Source of the DNA: Silene conica
Lineage: Eukaryota; Streptophyta; Magnoliopsida; Caryophyllales; Caryophyllaceae
DNA: 64,000 nt
NCBI GenBank assembly: GCA_029255685.2
Contig: CM055317.2
Coordinates: 71,165,460 to 71,229,459, forward strand
Direction: 5' to 3'
This document shows, one piece after another, positions 10,716-21,982 of this stretch. The translations under genes and the position numbers were made by a program. Numbering within the stretch: position 1 is the stretch's first letter; the number at the start of each line of letters is the position of its first letter. The notes beneath the pieces are model-generated. The model had not been told where the DNA came from. It ran no database searches and was given only the letters and a program-made list of their open reading frames with translations.

Positions 10716-12146
10716 ATGTCTAGCCGTGATCAAGGAGGGAAACGCGCACGCACTTCGGGTGCAAGCACTTCTAGAGGACGCGTCTCTAGGTCTAGAGGTC
10801 TAGCAGTTCAGGACACGGATAGTCTACCGGACTATCCGCAGATCACTTTCATCTCTCCGGCCCAGAAGGCCCGATTCCTCCATCTGAGCGCTCATTGCGC
10901 GGTAGTGGCGACCCGTTTCCTATGTGTCTCAGCTTTGCATGCCTTGGGATGCCATGATGAGGTGGTTTCTATGCTCATTGGGACCGGGTTTGCAGGCCTT
11001 GTCACTATGGACGTGATCACCTACCGCCTTCTTACTCTTGAGTTCTTCTCTTCCTTTACCTTTGATTTAGGGGCTCTTCACCCCGGCTATGATAGTTTTT
11101 GTATCTCTTTTCGCATGTTCAATGAAACTTATGCTTTAACTTTAACCCAATTTGCTCAAATTTTGGGCCTGTCTTCTGAGGGTCTTACTGATGACCCCAC
11201 GGGGTCGTATTCTGATATGTGGTCCTGTATTTCTGACTCCAACGATGTGAAGAAGAAAAACAGTACCGTCCACCTTCCCACCCCGCGTTATTTTTTGCGT
11301 CTGTTGGCCAACACTGTTTTCGGCCGCAAAGAGTCTCAAAATGTTAACAACATTGAGCTCTCTATTTTGTCCGGTTATCTTAACATCGGACGTACGGGTC
11401 AGCAGTCTTATAACACTGCTCATTTGGTCGCTTCTCATTTTGTGTCAGTCGGTGAGGGAACTTCTTTGACCACTATTGTCTGTGGTGGGCTAGTCACCCG
11501 ATTAGCCCGCTATTTTGTACCCCAGTTCCCTCGCTATGAGGATGCGGTCACCCCTCTATCCCGATACATGGACATGGATTATGTCAGGTCTGTGCGTTGG
11601 GTAAACAGTAGAGGTGTTTGGAAAATAGACACCTATCTCACTGACCGCATCCCCATCACCACGGCTCCCCCTATGTACCCCCTTTCTATTGTTATAGGGG
11701 AGCCCCGACCACTACTCCCGTCTTACCGCCTCCCGCTTAGGGGAGGCGCTTCTAGAGGTTTCAAGGCCCCTGCTCCCGGTGGCCACCATGCCACACCTGG
11801 GACAGGGTACCCATCTGATTTTACTGCTCCTCCTAATGTTTATGTTCCTCCTTTTGTTGATGACAGATCTATGCCACAAATGCTGGCGAGTCTTTGCACG
11901 CAGTTCAGCCAAAAACGGTTGGACGATAGTCTCTTCCAATACCCGGTTTACAAGGAGTATGCCACACAAGGTAGGCTCCCAACCGGCCCGTGGACTCACC
12001 CCACCTGGTACACACCTCTCGCAGGCGGTCGTGACCATGGTGAAGCTTCAGGCTCTGCCTCAGGAACAGGAGTAGGGTCTGAGGAGGATGGCGATGAGGG
12101 AGAAGGTGAGGAGAACGCTGAGCCGTTCTACGACTCAGCGGGATAG
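10716..12146 (+). CDS. Athila env-like / ORF-1-type protein
   Basis: 476 aa from the ATG at 10716, which follows a splice-acceptor-like ctttgcag. The family is the second protein of Athila elements, known in Arabidopsis as the 'retrotransposon ORF-1' or env-like product. It has a Ser/Arg-rich start (SSRDQGGKRARTS), a globular middle with FRMFNETYALTLTQFAQILGL, and an acidic tail with a Glu/Gly run (EEDGDEGEGEE). Membrane segments are not obvious, so a true envelope role is unproven. The frame looks open throughout. Confidence 0.75.
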   Translation: MSSRDQGGKRARTSGASTSRGRVSRSRGLAVQDTDSLPDYPQITFISPAQKARFLHLSAHCAVVATRFLCVSALHALGCHDEVVSMLIGTGFAGLVTMDVITYRLLTLEFFSSFTFDLGALHPGYDSFCISFRMFNETYALTLTQFAQILGLSSEGLTDDPTGSYSDMWSCISDSNDVKKKNSTVHLPTPRYFLRLLANTVFGRKESQNVNNIELSILSGYLNIGRTGQQSYNTAHLVASHFVSVGEGTSLTTIVCGGLVTRLARYFVPQFPRYEDAVTPLSRYMDMDYVRSVRWVNSRGVWKIDTYLTDRIPITTAPPMYPLSIVIGEPRPLLPSYRLPLRGGASRGFKAPAPGGHHATPGTGYPSDFTAPPNVYVPPFVDDRSMPQMLASLCTQFSQKRLDDSLFQYPVYKEYATQGRLPTGPWTHPTWYTPLAGGRDHGEASGSASGTGVGSEEDGDEGEGEENAEPFYDSAG

Positions 12147-13254
12147 GGACGTGCTTAACCTTACCCTCTTTGGGGTTCGGTTTGGGGAGGCCCCTATTGA
12201 TTGGTTCGGTTTGGAGAGGTCCACATTTACTTTGTAAGTGTTTTCCCTCCTTAGATTTCCAATTTTCCCCCTTAGATTTCCAGTTTTTCCCTCCTTCCTC
12301 CATAGACTCTGTTTGTAATTTTTAGTCTTTTTCCTTTTCTTTTCTTTGTTTGTTTCTTTTCCGCCTACCCCCATCCCTATGCTGTGGTTGTATGCTGATG
12401 AGCACAATGGGGGCATTGTGCGTTTTGGTTTGGGGAGGGTGTTTGCATACTCCTTTGTGAGTATGCAATTGTTTTTGTGTCTTTTGTTTTTCCCTCCTTT
12501 AGGTGTTTTTCTTGTTTTCATCCCCTCTTGTCGCGCGTCCTTCCCTGTCGGGCGTTCTTCTCTGTCTTAAGTCTTTAGGTCGAGTCGGAACGGATAAATA
12601 CATTTCATGCCTAACATATCACATGTTGCTTTACCTTGCATTTTTCAAAAATTTTCAAGCTAGTCTTTTGCATTATCTACGAATTTTTGTTGATTTCATG
12701 CTAAATTATTAGACTTGACTCTCTTTTTGGCAAGCTACTACATATTCTAAGGATTAGAGCTTAATAAATCGGTGACATCCATGACCGATTTCATGTAGGT
12801 TGTGAGTAGTTTCTCCTCTTGAGGCATGTTACATCAATTTGCATAAACATGAATTTTGTCTTCTTAATACCTGTATGCATTCGGTTTTGTGGTTTGTTGA
12901 CACATGTGGTAGAGGTCCCCCTTTCTCTTTATTCCCATTATCTTATCCTCACATAGCCAAATTGAACTCTTTTACCCATTTGCTACATTCTAAAACTTGC
13001 TTACCCTAGCCGAGCTAGTAATTTAGTAATGGGACTGTTTTCCTTGCCAACCTTTGGTTTATGCTTCATCGGTGAATTTTGATTTTGGGAGAATGATGAA
13101 AAAGAAAAAAAAAAGAGAAAAAGAAAGACACAGAAAACGAAAAAAAGAGAAACGGGAATGATAGAAAAAAAAACGGAGCAGCCTGTTTTCAAGGCTGGTC
13201 GGTCGACCAGTTCCCCCGGTCGGTCGACCAGGACCATTGAATGGGCCGATTTTT

Positions 13255-13291
<37 letters not shown>

Positions 13292-13896
13292 AGTAAAAAG
13301 AAAAAAAATTTGGAAGAATTGTGGAACATTGGCATTTATGAAAAAAAAAAGGGAAGCAAACAATAAGAAGTAATCTTATAGTGTGGATAGACGGATGTTA
13401 GCTCGGTTTAACCCCTCTTCCCATAACTTATTTTTACCCCTTCTTACCTTTAGCCTCACAATCCCAAATTTACCTCGGCATGTGTCATGGTTATTTAGTG
13501 TGGGAATGCATATGTACGGTTGTAGAGATTTTATTCATGTTAGATTGCAGGCATGTTCTTACGGGTCGTAGATAGGTGAGAGTCCTTACTTTTATTTATC
13601 TTCTTATCTTTCACATATACATTTGACCCTTTGCTTTCATGAGTGTCTCGAGCGTACCGCGAGAGTCCAATTAGAATGGGTCTTGCAAGGTCGAAATTTT
13701 AGCATGCTTTTCCAACATGTTTAATTCGTTTTGCTCTTAACATTGTGTTTGATCATAGTTGAAGGATGCATTAAATTGGTTAAGCATAGTGTTGTGTTTG
13801 GTTATGAAAAGTATGAGGTCCGTTCCATTAGGAGTTTTATTTTCTTTTGAGTCTTAGTGCTTGCTTGAGGACAAGCAAGGTTTGGTTTGGGGAGTT
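12147..13896 (+). other. Athila 3' untranslated part and polypurine tract
   Basis: 1.75 kb without a supported gene. It contains a run of more than 30 A near 13257-13290, one phased 12-mer pair, and a purine-rich tract tttggtttggggagtt (13881-13896) directly before the 3' LTR, the expected plus-strand primer. Confidence 0.75.
13197..13229 (+). repeat. Phased 12-mer pair, inverted form
   Basis: GGTCGGTCGACC at 13197-13208 and again at 13218-13229: 21-bp phase, spacer agttccccc. This is the reverse complement of the form in the LTRs. Confidence 0.93.
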
Positions 13897-15196
13897 TGAT
13901 ACGTGCCTATTTTATGCATTTTATTTACTCTTTTGGCACGTATTTTCTTACACTTTCGTAACTTTTTAGTTGTTTTTTCTCCCATATTGTCTACTTTGGT
14001 ATTTCTGTGTTTTGTATGTAGGAATACGCGGAAGTAAGCAAAACCAAGCCTTATTTGCCTTTAGGAAGCTGTTTTTGGAGCAGTAATTCGGATGGTGCAT
14101 TCAAGTATAATTATCGGGCCGGATCAAAGCTAGAAAAAAAGAGAAGCGGTCGACCGACCATCGAAACAGGTCGACCGACCGATGTCAATTACGTAATCGG
14201 CCCAGTTCTCCACGGAAGCCCAAATTCGCAGAAAATAAGTCCGCATTGGCAGAACCGGTCGACCGACCGAGAAAACAGGTCGACCGACCAGACCCTGTTT
14301 CGAGACTTCCGTTTTGTTTTCTGATTTCCTAATCTTGTAATATTTCTTATTTAAGGAGATCAAAACTCTTCTATTAAAAAAAGGAGTTTTTCAGCAATTT
14401 TCTACCCTAGTAATTTTACCAAGTACTCTATGTTTGAAGGCTCCATTGTTAGAATGTTGTTACAAAGCTTTCATCTTTATTCTTAGGATTTCCATTCAAA
14501 TTGTAAGTTTGTTTTAATTAATCTTTCCTTTAATTCAATCTTGTTGTTCATCTTGTTGTTATTTCTTATTTCATGCTTACTCTTTTATTATCATCTTTGA
14601 TTATGTTCATCTCTTTAATATTCTTGGTAATTGTTAGTTCCATGATGAAAAGTATGCATAGCTAATTCTTGTGATTAGGAACTAGGGGAACCATGTAAAG
14701 ACTTGACTTTGATAGGTTTGATGATTAAATTACCAATCCCCCATCGTTGTTGGTGAACTAATCCTTGGGATTGAAAGATTATTAGGATTAGTTTAACAAC
14801 AACTTTGGGATTGCCCTTGAACGAAAGTTTAGTGCTTTTGTAGGAACCCTAAGACCGTAAGGATTGGGTAGAATATTGACCTAAAGGTTTATTCTTTGTT
14901 CCTTAGGATTGTGTTATTTGATTATTCTTACCCTTCATTGACTTGTTTTGACCATGGGGAACCAAAGTTCCTAATCCCCTTTTTATCTTATTTTAATTTT
15001 CTTGTTAGTTTGTCACCTTAGTTGTTAGTTTAAATCCCAATTCAAAACCCTTTTTTTTGATTACTTGCAATAGACTTTAAATTCACAAACATAATTAACC
15101 TTGTCTCTCTGTGGTTCGACCCTTGACTTATCCTATCTGAGTTTAAGCTGAGGTTTTATAAATCTTATCTTTGGCACCCCTCAACGACGGGTGTCA
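13897..15196 (+). repeat. 3' LTR of the Athila element
   Basis: 1300 bp, nearly identical to 2876-4175, followed by the target duplication ccacc. It repeats the LTR's two phased 12-mer pairs at 14148/14169 and 14257/14278. Confidence 0.95.
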
Positions 15197-15658
15197 CCAC
15201 CCTTCAACACTAGCGCAAACATACACGGATTCAACTTATAATAGACAAACGACAAACATACCTGAACTCAGGTCAAAACGACGGGTCTTAGGCTGTTCTA
15301 ATTGGCCGTACAACCCTTCTCTCTCCTTCTCTGCAGTAGCGGCGGTAGGGTTTAGGTCTTGGGTCGCGTGAAGAATGGGGTGAGGTGATGGAATCAGCCT
15401 CTTACAAGGCGGCATGAGGCTGAGTTCAAAGAGTGTTCTCTTTTTTTTTTTGCTGATTAGGGTTTTGTCGTGGGCTGGTTTACCTTGCACGACATTTAAG
15501 CCCAAACCCAACTCCCAAAGGTCTCAAGTTCGACCCCTACTTACGACATATAAGAGGTGCAAAGATAATTTATTTATCGAATATATATGTTCAAATATTA
15601 TCAACACGTTAATATAATATAAATTAATTATCGATAAAACATGAGGTATTACATGACA

Positions 15659-16080
15659 GATCGTTTTAGTGGTAATACATCACCTTATTACCTTGGAGAA
15701 GCTTTTGATAATCCTTTCCAGAAATTCTCAGACGGGAATGTCCTCCCCCCTTTTTTGAAAATTCAAGAGAAGATTTGTTAGGATCATTCATCTCCAAACC
15801 TGAGTTCTGATTAGTCCTACCACTATTTTTAGCTTCAGCAATCTCCACATACCCACTCACATTTTCCTTTACACGCACTCACCTCTTCATGGGCTTCCGT
15901 CGCCTCCATGACCACACTCTCACAATCTTCTATATTACTTTCAGGAGCATACACAATATCCGGAGTATGCACCTGCTTCTTGTTGTTGACACCCCTTTTA
16001 TCAGACGAAACGCCCTCCAACACTCTTTTACCATTAGCTTTAATAAGAAGTTGACATTTAACCACCTCTAATTCCCGCAT
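15659..16080 (-). pseudogene. Middle piece of the interrupted TPR-protein gene
   Basis: Minus-strand host coding remains between the solo LTR and the Copia element. From 16080 leftwards it reads MRELEVVKCQLLIKANGKRV and continues for about 80 residues, with a Glu/Ala-rich part, to a stop near 15837. A +1 change at about 15850-15878 leads into a second open stretch ending KDYQKLLQGNKVMYYH. Its first codons continue exactly the codon cut at 24622 on the other side of the Copia element (see 24618-25177). It lacks intact framing, so a pseudogene is likely. Confidence 0.6.
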
Positions 16081-17086
16081 TGTGGGGAATAAAACATGTA
16101 TTCGCCCCAAACTTGCAGGATTATAATGAAACATACAATTGTGATTATAGTCATAAGTTAATTAAAAGCATGAAAAAGAAATCAATCTTTGGTCCTTTGT
16201 GCTTATGGCCTAAGAACAGGAATTAAAGTAAATTCCCTCCTATAACTTGCACCCAAGACTTGATTGAGATGATGCCGCGTGTGCTAGAAAATACTCTCCA
16301 ATTGCGTTGCAATATGGGGAGAGCCTTTTGAGGTTTTAGATGTGAGATCTGAGTTTTTGGGAAAAAGATGTTCTCAAAACCCTAATTATTCTTGAGATCT
16401 GTTTTAATCAGTAAAACAATCAGTAGTCTCACAAAAGGAGAAGTTCTCTCCTTTTGTAATACTTGGCCGGCCGAGATTGGTCTTGGGTAGGAGTGGGCTT
16501 TCCACTCTTACCTTATTCCAATGCATGATTCGACCCATTTTGCTAAAATATAATTTGCGGGTATTTATTATAAATCGCACACATGTTATCAGATATTAAT
16601 ACAATCGATATATTAATAATGGTCTGATAAAATACGATATTGTATAATTGGCCAAATTAATATAACTGTTTATATTAATACGCAAATACAATATTTAATT
16701 AAATATAACTGCTTGTATTTAATTTTACGAATTAATCATGTAATCCGCATTAGCTAAAATTATTTAATCCGTATTAAATAATAATCTCAACATCTCATTG
16801 ACTAATTTAATAGTCAATACCTCTGACTAACTGTTTAGTCATATCCGGCATAAATGTGACTGTATTTTCATACCTTCACATCTCTCAAACGTGTCCTATA
16901 GGTGTGACGTATAGGGACCAGTTGATCACCGCCATCCGTATGACAATAACGTCAAACTTATCTAGCAAGCCAACCGTTATTGATAAACGTGGATCAACTG
17001 ATAATAATACAAAAGTATGCCCTTGTGATCCTTAAAGAGATTTAATAAGTCATTGTACTTAATTGTCAAGGACACCAGCCCCAACA
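16081..17086 (-). repeat. 3' LTR (left) of the Copia element
   Basis: About 1006 bp, matching 23643-24617. It begins TGTGGGGAAT and ends CCAACA in + orientation. It is about 31 bp longer than its partner because of one length difference near its left end. Confidence 0.93.
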
Positions 17087-17949
17087 ATCTCCCACTTGTC
17101 CGTACAAGGGTATGTGCAATGACGTTATCACACTACATGTGGAGGACACAAGGCTCCAACAAACTCCCACTTGTCCGTACAAGTGTAGGTGCGATAACCG
17201 AATCTCATATCCTTTTAAAATTTCTCCCACTCAATGTAAGACAATTTGCAAATCCGCATTCGTAAAGGTCGTATCTCACAAGCGATCTGTATCAAGAGTG
17301 GTTTCCCCGACTAGAGAGTAACTTAACTGATAAAACGAATCTGTATTCGAGCATGGCCATGCATTTCAATTACTACTCCTCGAGTGGCCCTGAGAAATGA
17401 TAAAATCCTGATAAGGGTTTGGATATTTCCCTCAACTCGAATCCTGCCGATATCGCGCAGCATGAAATAACCCAGAAAAAATCCTCTTGGCCCCTGTTAC
17501 GGTGACCGTGGGAAAGAAACCAAAGTTACCCAAAATCTGCCTTAATCTCAAGAGGCAGTTGAAAGTCAAAAGACTCGACTCTAAGGAACACTATGGAGGT
17601 CCTATCCACGACCCGACACCCAATGTTATAAAACATTTAGGACTCCATAACGTTGTCACGGGGTGTCCTACGAGATATCCGTATAACTCGCCTTTGTGAT
17701 TGGTCAGTCATCCACGTGACTTATGGCTCGTTGAACCCACCATCAACCAACGTTACAAAATGATTACCTGAATTATCAGCTCAAGTGGGTAATCAAGGAC
17801 TAAAACGATGTAATGTTATTCAGTTCACTTTGTGGTGTTCAAAATTGGCGTGCAATTCCACATGAAAAACAAAACATTATATATCATAACAATGAGGTTG
17901 AATAGAGTACACGAGAAAATGAATTATTACATGAATTTATAAAAGAGTA
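17087..17949 (-). other. Polypurine tract and 3' untranslated part of the Copia element
   Basis: On the minus strand a purine-rich tract (caagtgggagat) abuts the 3' LTR at 17087-17098. A diverged copy of the 17087-17130 block (acaa...ctcccacttgtccgtacaag) recurs near 17155-17190, giving two imperfect copies in tandem. No gene is supported up to the pol stop at 17950. Confidence 0.6.
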
Positions 17950-20900
17950 CTACAACTTAGGAACACATCTAATTCCCATGGAATGAATGTGCCCTTCATG
18001 CTTATCACGTGGTAATGCTTTAGTGAGAGGATCAGCTATGTTGTCATCCGTAGCGATCTTATCAATGAAAATCTCCTTTTGCTCCACGTAATCTCTGATT
18101 AGATGAGCTTTCCGTTGTACATGCCTAGCCTTGTTGCTAGACTTATGCTCCTTAGCTTGGAAGATGGCACCTTTATTATCACAATAAACGGTGATTGGGT
18201 CATTCGAACTAGGCACTACAGATAGTCCTTGTAAGAATTGACGCATCCATATTGCTTCCTTAGCTGCTTCTGAGGCGGCATAGTACTCGGACTCAGTCGT
18301 AGAATCTGCTGTAACACTCTGTTTAGAACTTTTCCAGCTGACAGCAGCGCCATTAAGAGTAAAAACGAATCCAGACTGAGATTTCGAGTCGTCTCGATCC
18401 GTTTGGAAGCTAGCATCTGCGTAACCCGTGGCGCAGAGCGTTGAGTCGCCTCCATAAGTCAATCCCCAATCTTTAGTCCTCCGTAGGTACTTAAGAATGT
18501 TTTTCACGGCCATCCAGTGTTGTTCACCTGGATGAGCTTGGAATCGACTGGTCATACTCAATGCATATGCAACGTCTGGACGTTGTGCATATCATGGCAT
18601 ACATGATCGATCCTATTGCCGAAGCATAAGGAATCCGACTCATGCGCTCTTTCTCTTCCAATGTCTTAGCTTCTTGAGACTTGCTCAAGTGAAGCCTACT
18701 AGTCATAGGAAGGAACCCTTTCTTGGAGTTCGTCATGCTGAATCTCTCTAGAATCTTATCTATGTAAGACTCCTGACTGAGAGACAACATCCGTCGTGAT
18801 CTATCCCTGTAGATACGGATGCCCAAAATTCTTTGTGCCTCTCCCAGATCTTTCATCTGGAAATGGTTTTTCAACCATGCTTTAACCGAAGATAAGAGAG
18901 GTATGTCATTCCCAATCAAGAGTATGTCGTCGACATACAGTACTAGGAATACAATCTTGCTCCCACTCGACTTGATATAGAAACATGGTTCCTCGACTGA
19001 TCGAACGAATCCATTCTCTTTTATCACTTGGTCGAAGCGATGATTCCAACTCCGCGATGCTTGCTTAAGTCCATAGATGGAACGCTTAAGCTTGCAAACT
19101 TTCTTAGGATGTTCTGGATCAATAAAACCCTCGGGTTGTACCATGTACAACTCTTCCTCCAAATAACCGTTTAAGAAGGCGGTTTTAACGTCCATTTGCC
19201 ATATTTCATAGTCATGAAATGCGGCTATCGCTAAGATAATCCGAATGGAACGTAGCATGACTACGGGTGCAAAGATCTCATCGTAGTGCAAGCCTGGCAC
19301 TTGGGTGAAACCTTTAGCAACTAGTCTTGCCTTATGGATATCTTGTTTACCTTCCACGGCATGCTTTATTTTGTAAAGCCATTTGCATTGAAGGGGACGT
19401 ACCTTTGCAGGTAGGTCCACAAGATCCCACACGTTGTTCTCATACATGGAGTCCATCTCGGATTGCATGGCTTCTAGCCATAGCTTTGAGTCAGAACTGG
19501 TCATGGCACCTTTATAGGTTGAGGGTTCATTACCCTCTAGAAGTAAGACGTCATCCATATCATGTTCCTCGACCATACCAATGTATCTGTCCGGAGGAAT
19601 GGAGACTCTTCCCGACCTCCTTGGTTCCTCAGGAATATCTACCGCAGCCTCGGTTGGAGGAACTGTTTCCTCCAATGGTTGCTCGGTAGTTGGTTCTTGA
19701 ACCTCCGATAAGTTGAAGGTTCTATTACTCGACTTTTTCTCGAGAAATTCTTTCTCTAAGAACGTCGCACTAGCCGCAACAAAAACACGTTGTTCGGTTG
19801 GCGAGTACAAGTAATGACCAAACGTTCCTTTTGGATAGCCTATAAAGTATGTCTTGACCGATCGCGGGCCGAGCTTATCCTCGTGTCTCCACGTGACATA
19901 AGCCTCGCAGCCCCAAACCCGAATAAAGGACAAGTTAGGGACCGTTCCCTTCCATAATTCGTATGGAGACTTGTCAACAGCTTTAGACGGACTTCGGTTA
20001 AGAATTAGAGCGGCCGACAAAAGAGCATAGCCCCACAATGAATCAGGCACGACGGTGTGACTCATCATGGATCGAACCATATCGAGTAGAGTTCGATTTC
20101 TCCGTTCGGACACACCATTTAATTGTGGTGTTCCAGGTGGAGTTAACTGTAGCACGATGCCACAGTCTTTAAGGTGTTGATCAAACTCGTGTGAAAGATA
20201 CTCACCACCACGATCAGAACGTAGTGCTTTAATCTTTCTACCCAGCTGGTTCTGTACCCGATTCTGGTATTCTTTGAACTTGTCAAAGGATTCACTTTTG
20301 TGCTTCATTAAGTAGACATAGCCATATCTACTCAAATCATCCGTGAAAGTGATGAAATACCTATAGCCTTCTCGTGCGTTGATCGACATAGGGCCACATA
20401 CGTCCGTATGTATGAGTCCTAATAGGTCGGCAGCGCGCATTCCAACACCTTCGAAGGAAATACGAGTCATCTTACCGATGAGACATGATTCACACGTGCC
20501 ATATGATTCGAAATCAAAGGGCGAGATAGCTCCATTCTGTATGAGCTGTTTCACGCGTTTCTCATTTATGTGTCCCATACGACGATGCCATAGGTAAGTT
20601 TGATCTTTGTCACCTACCTTTAATCTCTTATTATTCACATGTAATATTTCGGTGGTTTGATCTAAAACATAAATTCCATTCATGGAAACTGCCTTGCCAT
20701 AAATCATATTGTGTAAGGAGAAAATACAGCTATTATTCTCTATTACAAATGAAAAACCGAGTTTGTCAAGCGCAGAAACTGAAATAATGTTTTTGGACAA
20801 ACAAGGAACATAATAACAGTTATATAAAGATAACTCGAATCCACTTGGAAGCTGGATTACGTATGTTCCCCTCGAGATTGCAGCAACACGTGCTCCATTC

Positions 20901-21982
20901 CCGACACGCAGGTCAACCTCACCCTTGATTAGGGGTTCTTGGTTTCGGAGGCCCTGCACATGATTACATAGATGAGAACCACAACCAGTATTTAGTACCC
21001 AAGTTCCGTAACTTGCATGGTTAATCTCAATCATGTGAATAAAAGAAGAAGAAGACATACCAACAGGAGTAACGCGGCCTGCCTTAATGTCCTCACGATA
21101 CACGGGGCATGAGCGCCTCCAATGCCCAGTCTTGTGGCAATGGTGACATTCCATGCTAGTATCCTTGCTCTTTGTTTTGCCCTGTGAGTTGCTCGACTCA
21201 CCTGGCCCACTCTTAGTGAATCCTGACTTCTTAAACTTGGGCTTGCCTACTGTTAGGTCGCCCTGAGCTTTAGCTTTACCCTTACCCTTACCCTTACTGG
21301 AGATCATGAGAACATCTTGCTTCACGCTCCCACTTAATTTCAGATCCTTCTCGGTCTGTACGAGAAGGGAGTGGAGCTCATGAGGAGTCTTCTTCATGTC
21401 ATTCATGTAATAGTTGGCCCTAAAGAGGGCGAACCCGTCATGAAGTGAATGAAGCATTCGATCAACGATTATGTTCTCATTGATCTTGCAGTTTAGGGCC
21501 TCCAGTTTCTCGATATTCTCAATCATGTGAAGAATATGTGGGCTAACAGCTTGGCCCTTCTGGAGTTTCGCCTCAAAGAAGCGACAGGTATGCTCATAAG
21601 AAACGATTCTCGGAGCCTTTGAGAATTCGTTAGTGAGCGTGGTGAAAATCTTGTTTGCACCATGGGCTATGAAGCGTCTTTGCAAATTGGATTCCATTGC
21701 ATAGATGAGTACGTTCTTTATCGCACCCGCTTCCATGACGAAGTCGCTATGAGCGCGAACATCGTTAGCTCTAGCTCCAGTTCCTGGGTGTGCCGGAATT
21801 GGCTCAGTTAAATACTTAAGCTTTCCGTCAGCAATGGCAGCATTCCGTAGTGCTGCCTCCCAGTCAGAGAAGTTTGACCCATCATTCCTCAGTCTAGTAG
21901 ACTGATTCATGGAGTCCATGAAGGCTTTTAGCCAGGATTCACGTGCTAGCTTGGCACTTGGCATTGGGTCTTCACCAGCCAT
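17950..21982 (-). pseudogene. Copia gag-pol coding region, broken
   Basis: About 4 kb on the minus strand. From its start at 21982 it covers a gag domain (helical region ending near KPKFKKSGF), a zinc knuckle of CX2CX4HX4C type (CHHCHKTGHWRRSC), a protease region, GAG-pre-integrase (LWHRRMGHINEKRVKQL), an integrase core (HTDVCGPM, ALRSDRGGEY), Copia-type reverse transcriptase (QMDVKTAFLNG, LYVDDILLIG) and a C-terminal RNase H (CATGYADASFQ, TTESEYYAASEA). These are the parts and order of Ty1/Copia elements. The region carries about one break, so a full polyprotein is unlikely from this copy. Confidence 0.9.

Larger units (their letters stand above)
2876..15196 (+). mobile_element. Athila-type Ty3/Gypsy LTR retrotransposon, full length and very young
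   Basis: A 12,321-bp element with 1300-bp LTRs (TG...CA) and a perfect 5-bp duplication ccacc at 2871-2875 and 15197-15201. In order it has the 5' LTR, a primer-binding site just after it, a long gag-pol frame, a second env-like frame typical of Athila, a purine-rich tract and the 3' LTR. By eye the two LTRs differ at one position in 1300 bp. With ordinary plant LTR substitution rates that means an insertion well below 0.2 million years old. It looks whole: I see no break in gag-pol or the env-like frame. It sits inside a solo LTR. It carries 13 pairs of the GGTCGACCGACC motif. Confidence 0.95.
1286..15653. mobile_element. Solo LTR (about 2.04 kb) interrupted by the Athila element
   Basis: The left end begins TGTAACACCC at 1286 and the right end finishes GGTATTACA at 15653, with inverted tips TGTAA/TTACA. 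A perfect 5-bp target duplication tgaca lies at 1281-1285 and 15654-15658. Without the Athila insertion (2876-15196 plus one copy of its ccacc duplication) the LTR is 1590 + 452 = 2042 bp. No internal region or partner LTR is present, so it is a solo LTR, the usual product of recombination between two LTRs. Family and orientation are not clear; TGTAACACCC starts are common in plant LTR elements. It contains a minisatellite, an AAC/AAT microsatellite and a GC-richer stretch at 2350-2860. Confidence 0.8.

Noticed and set aside
15520-15540. tRNA B-box-like AAGTTCGACCCCT
   Set aside because: No matching A box or cloverleaf; lies inside the solo LTR.
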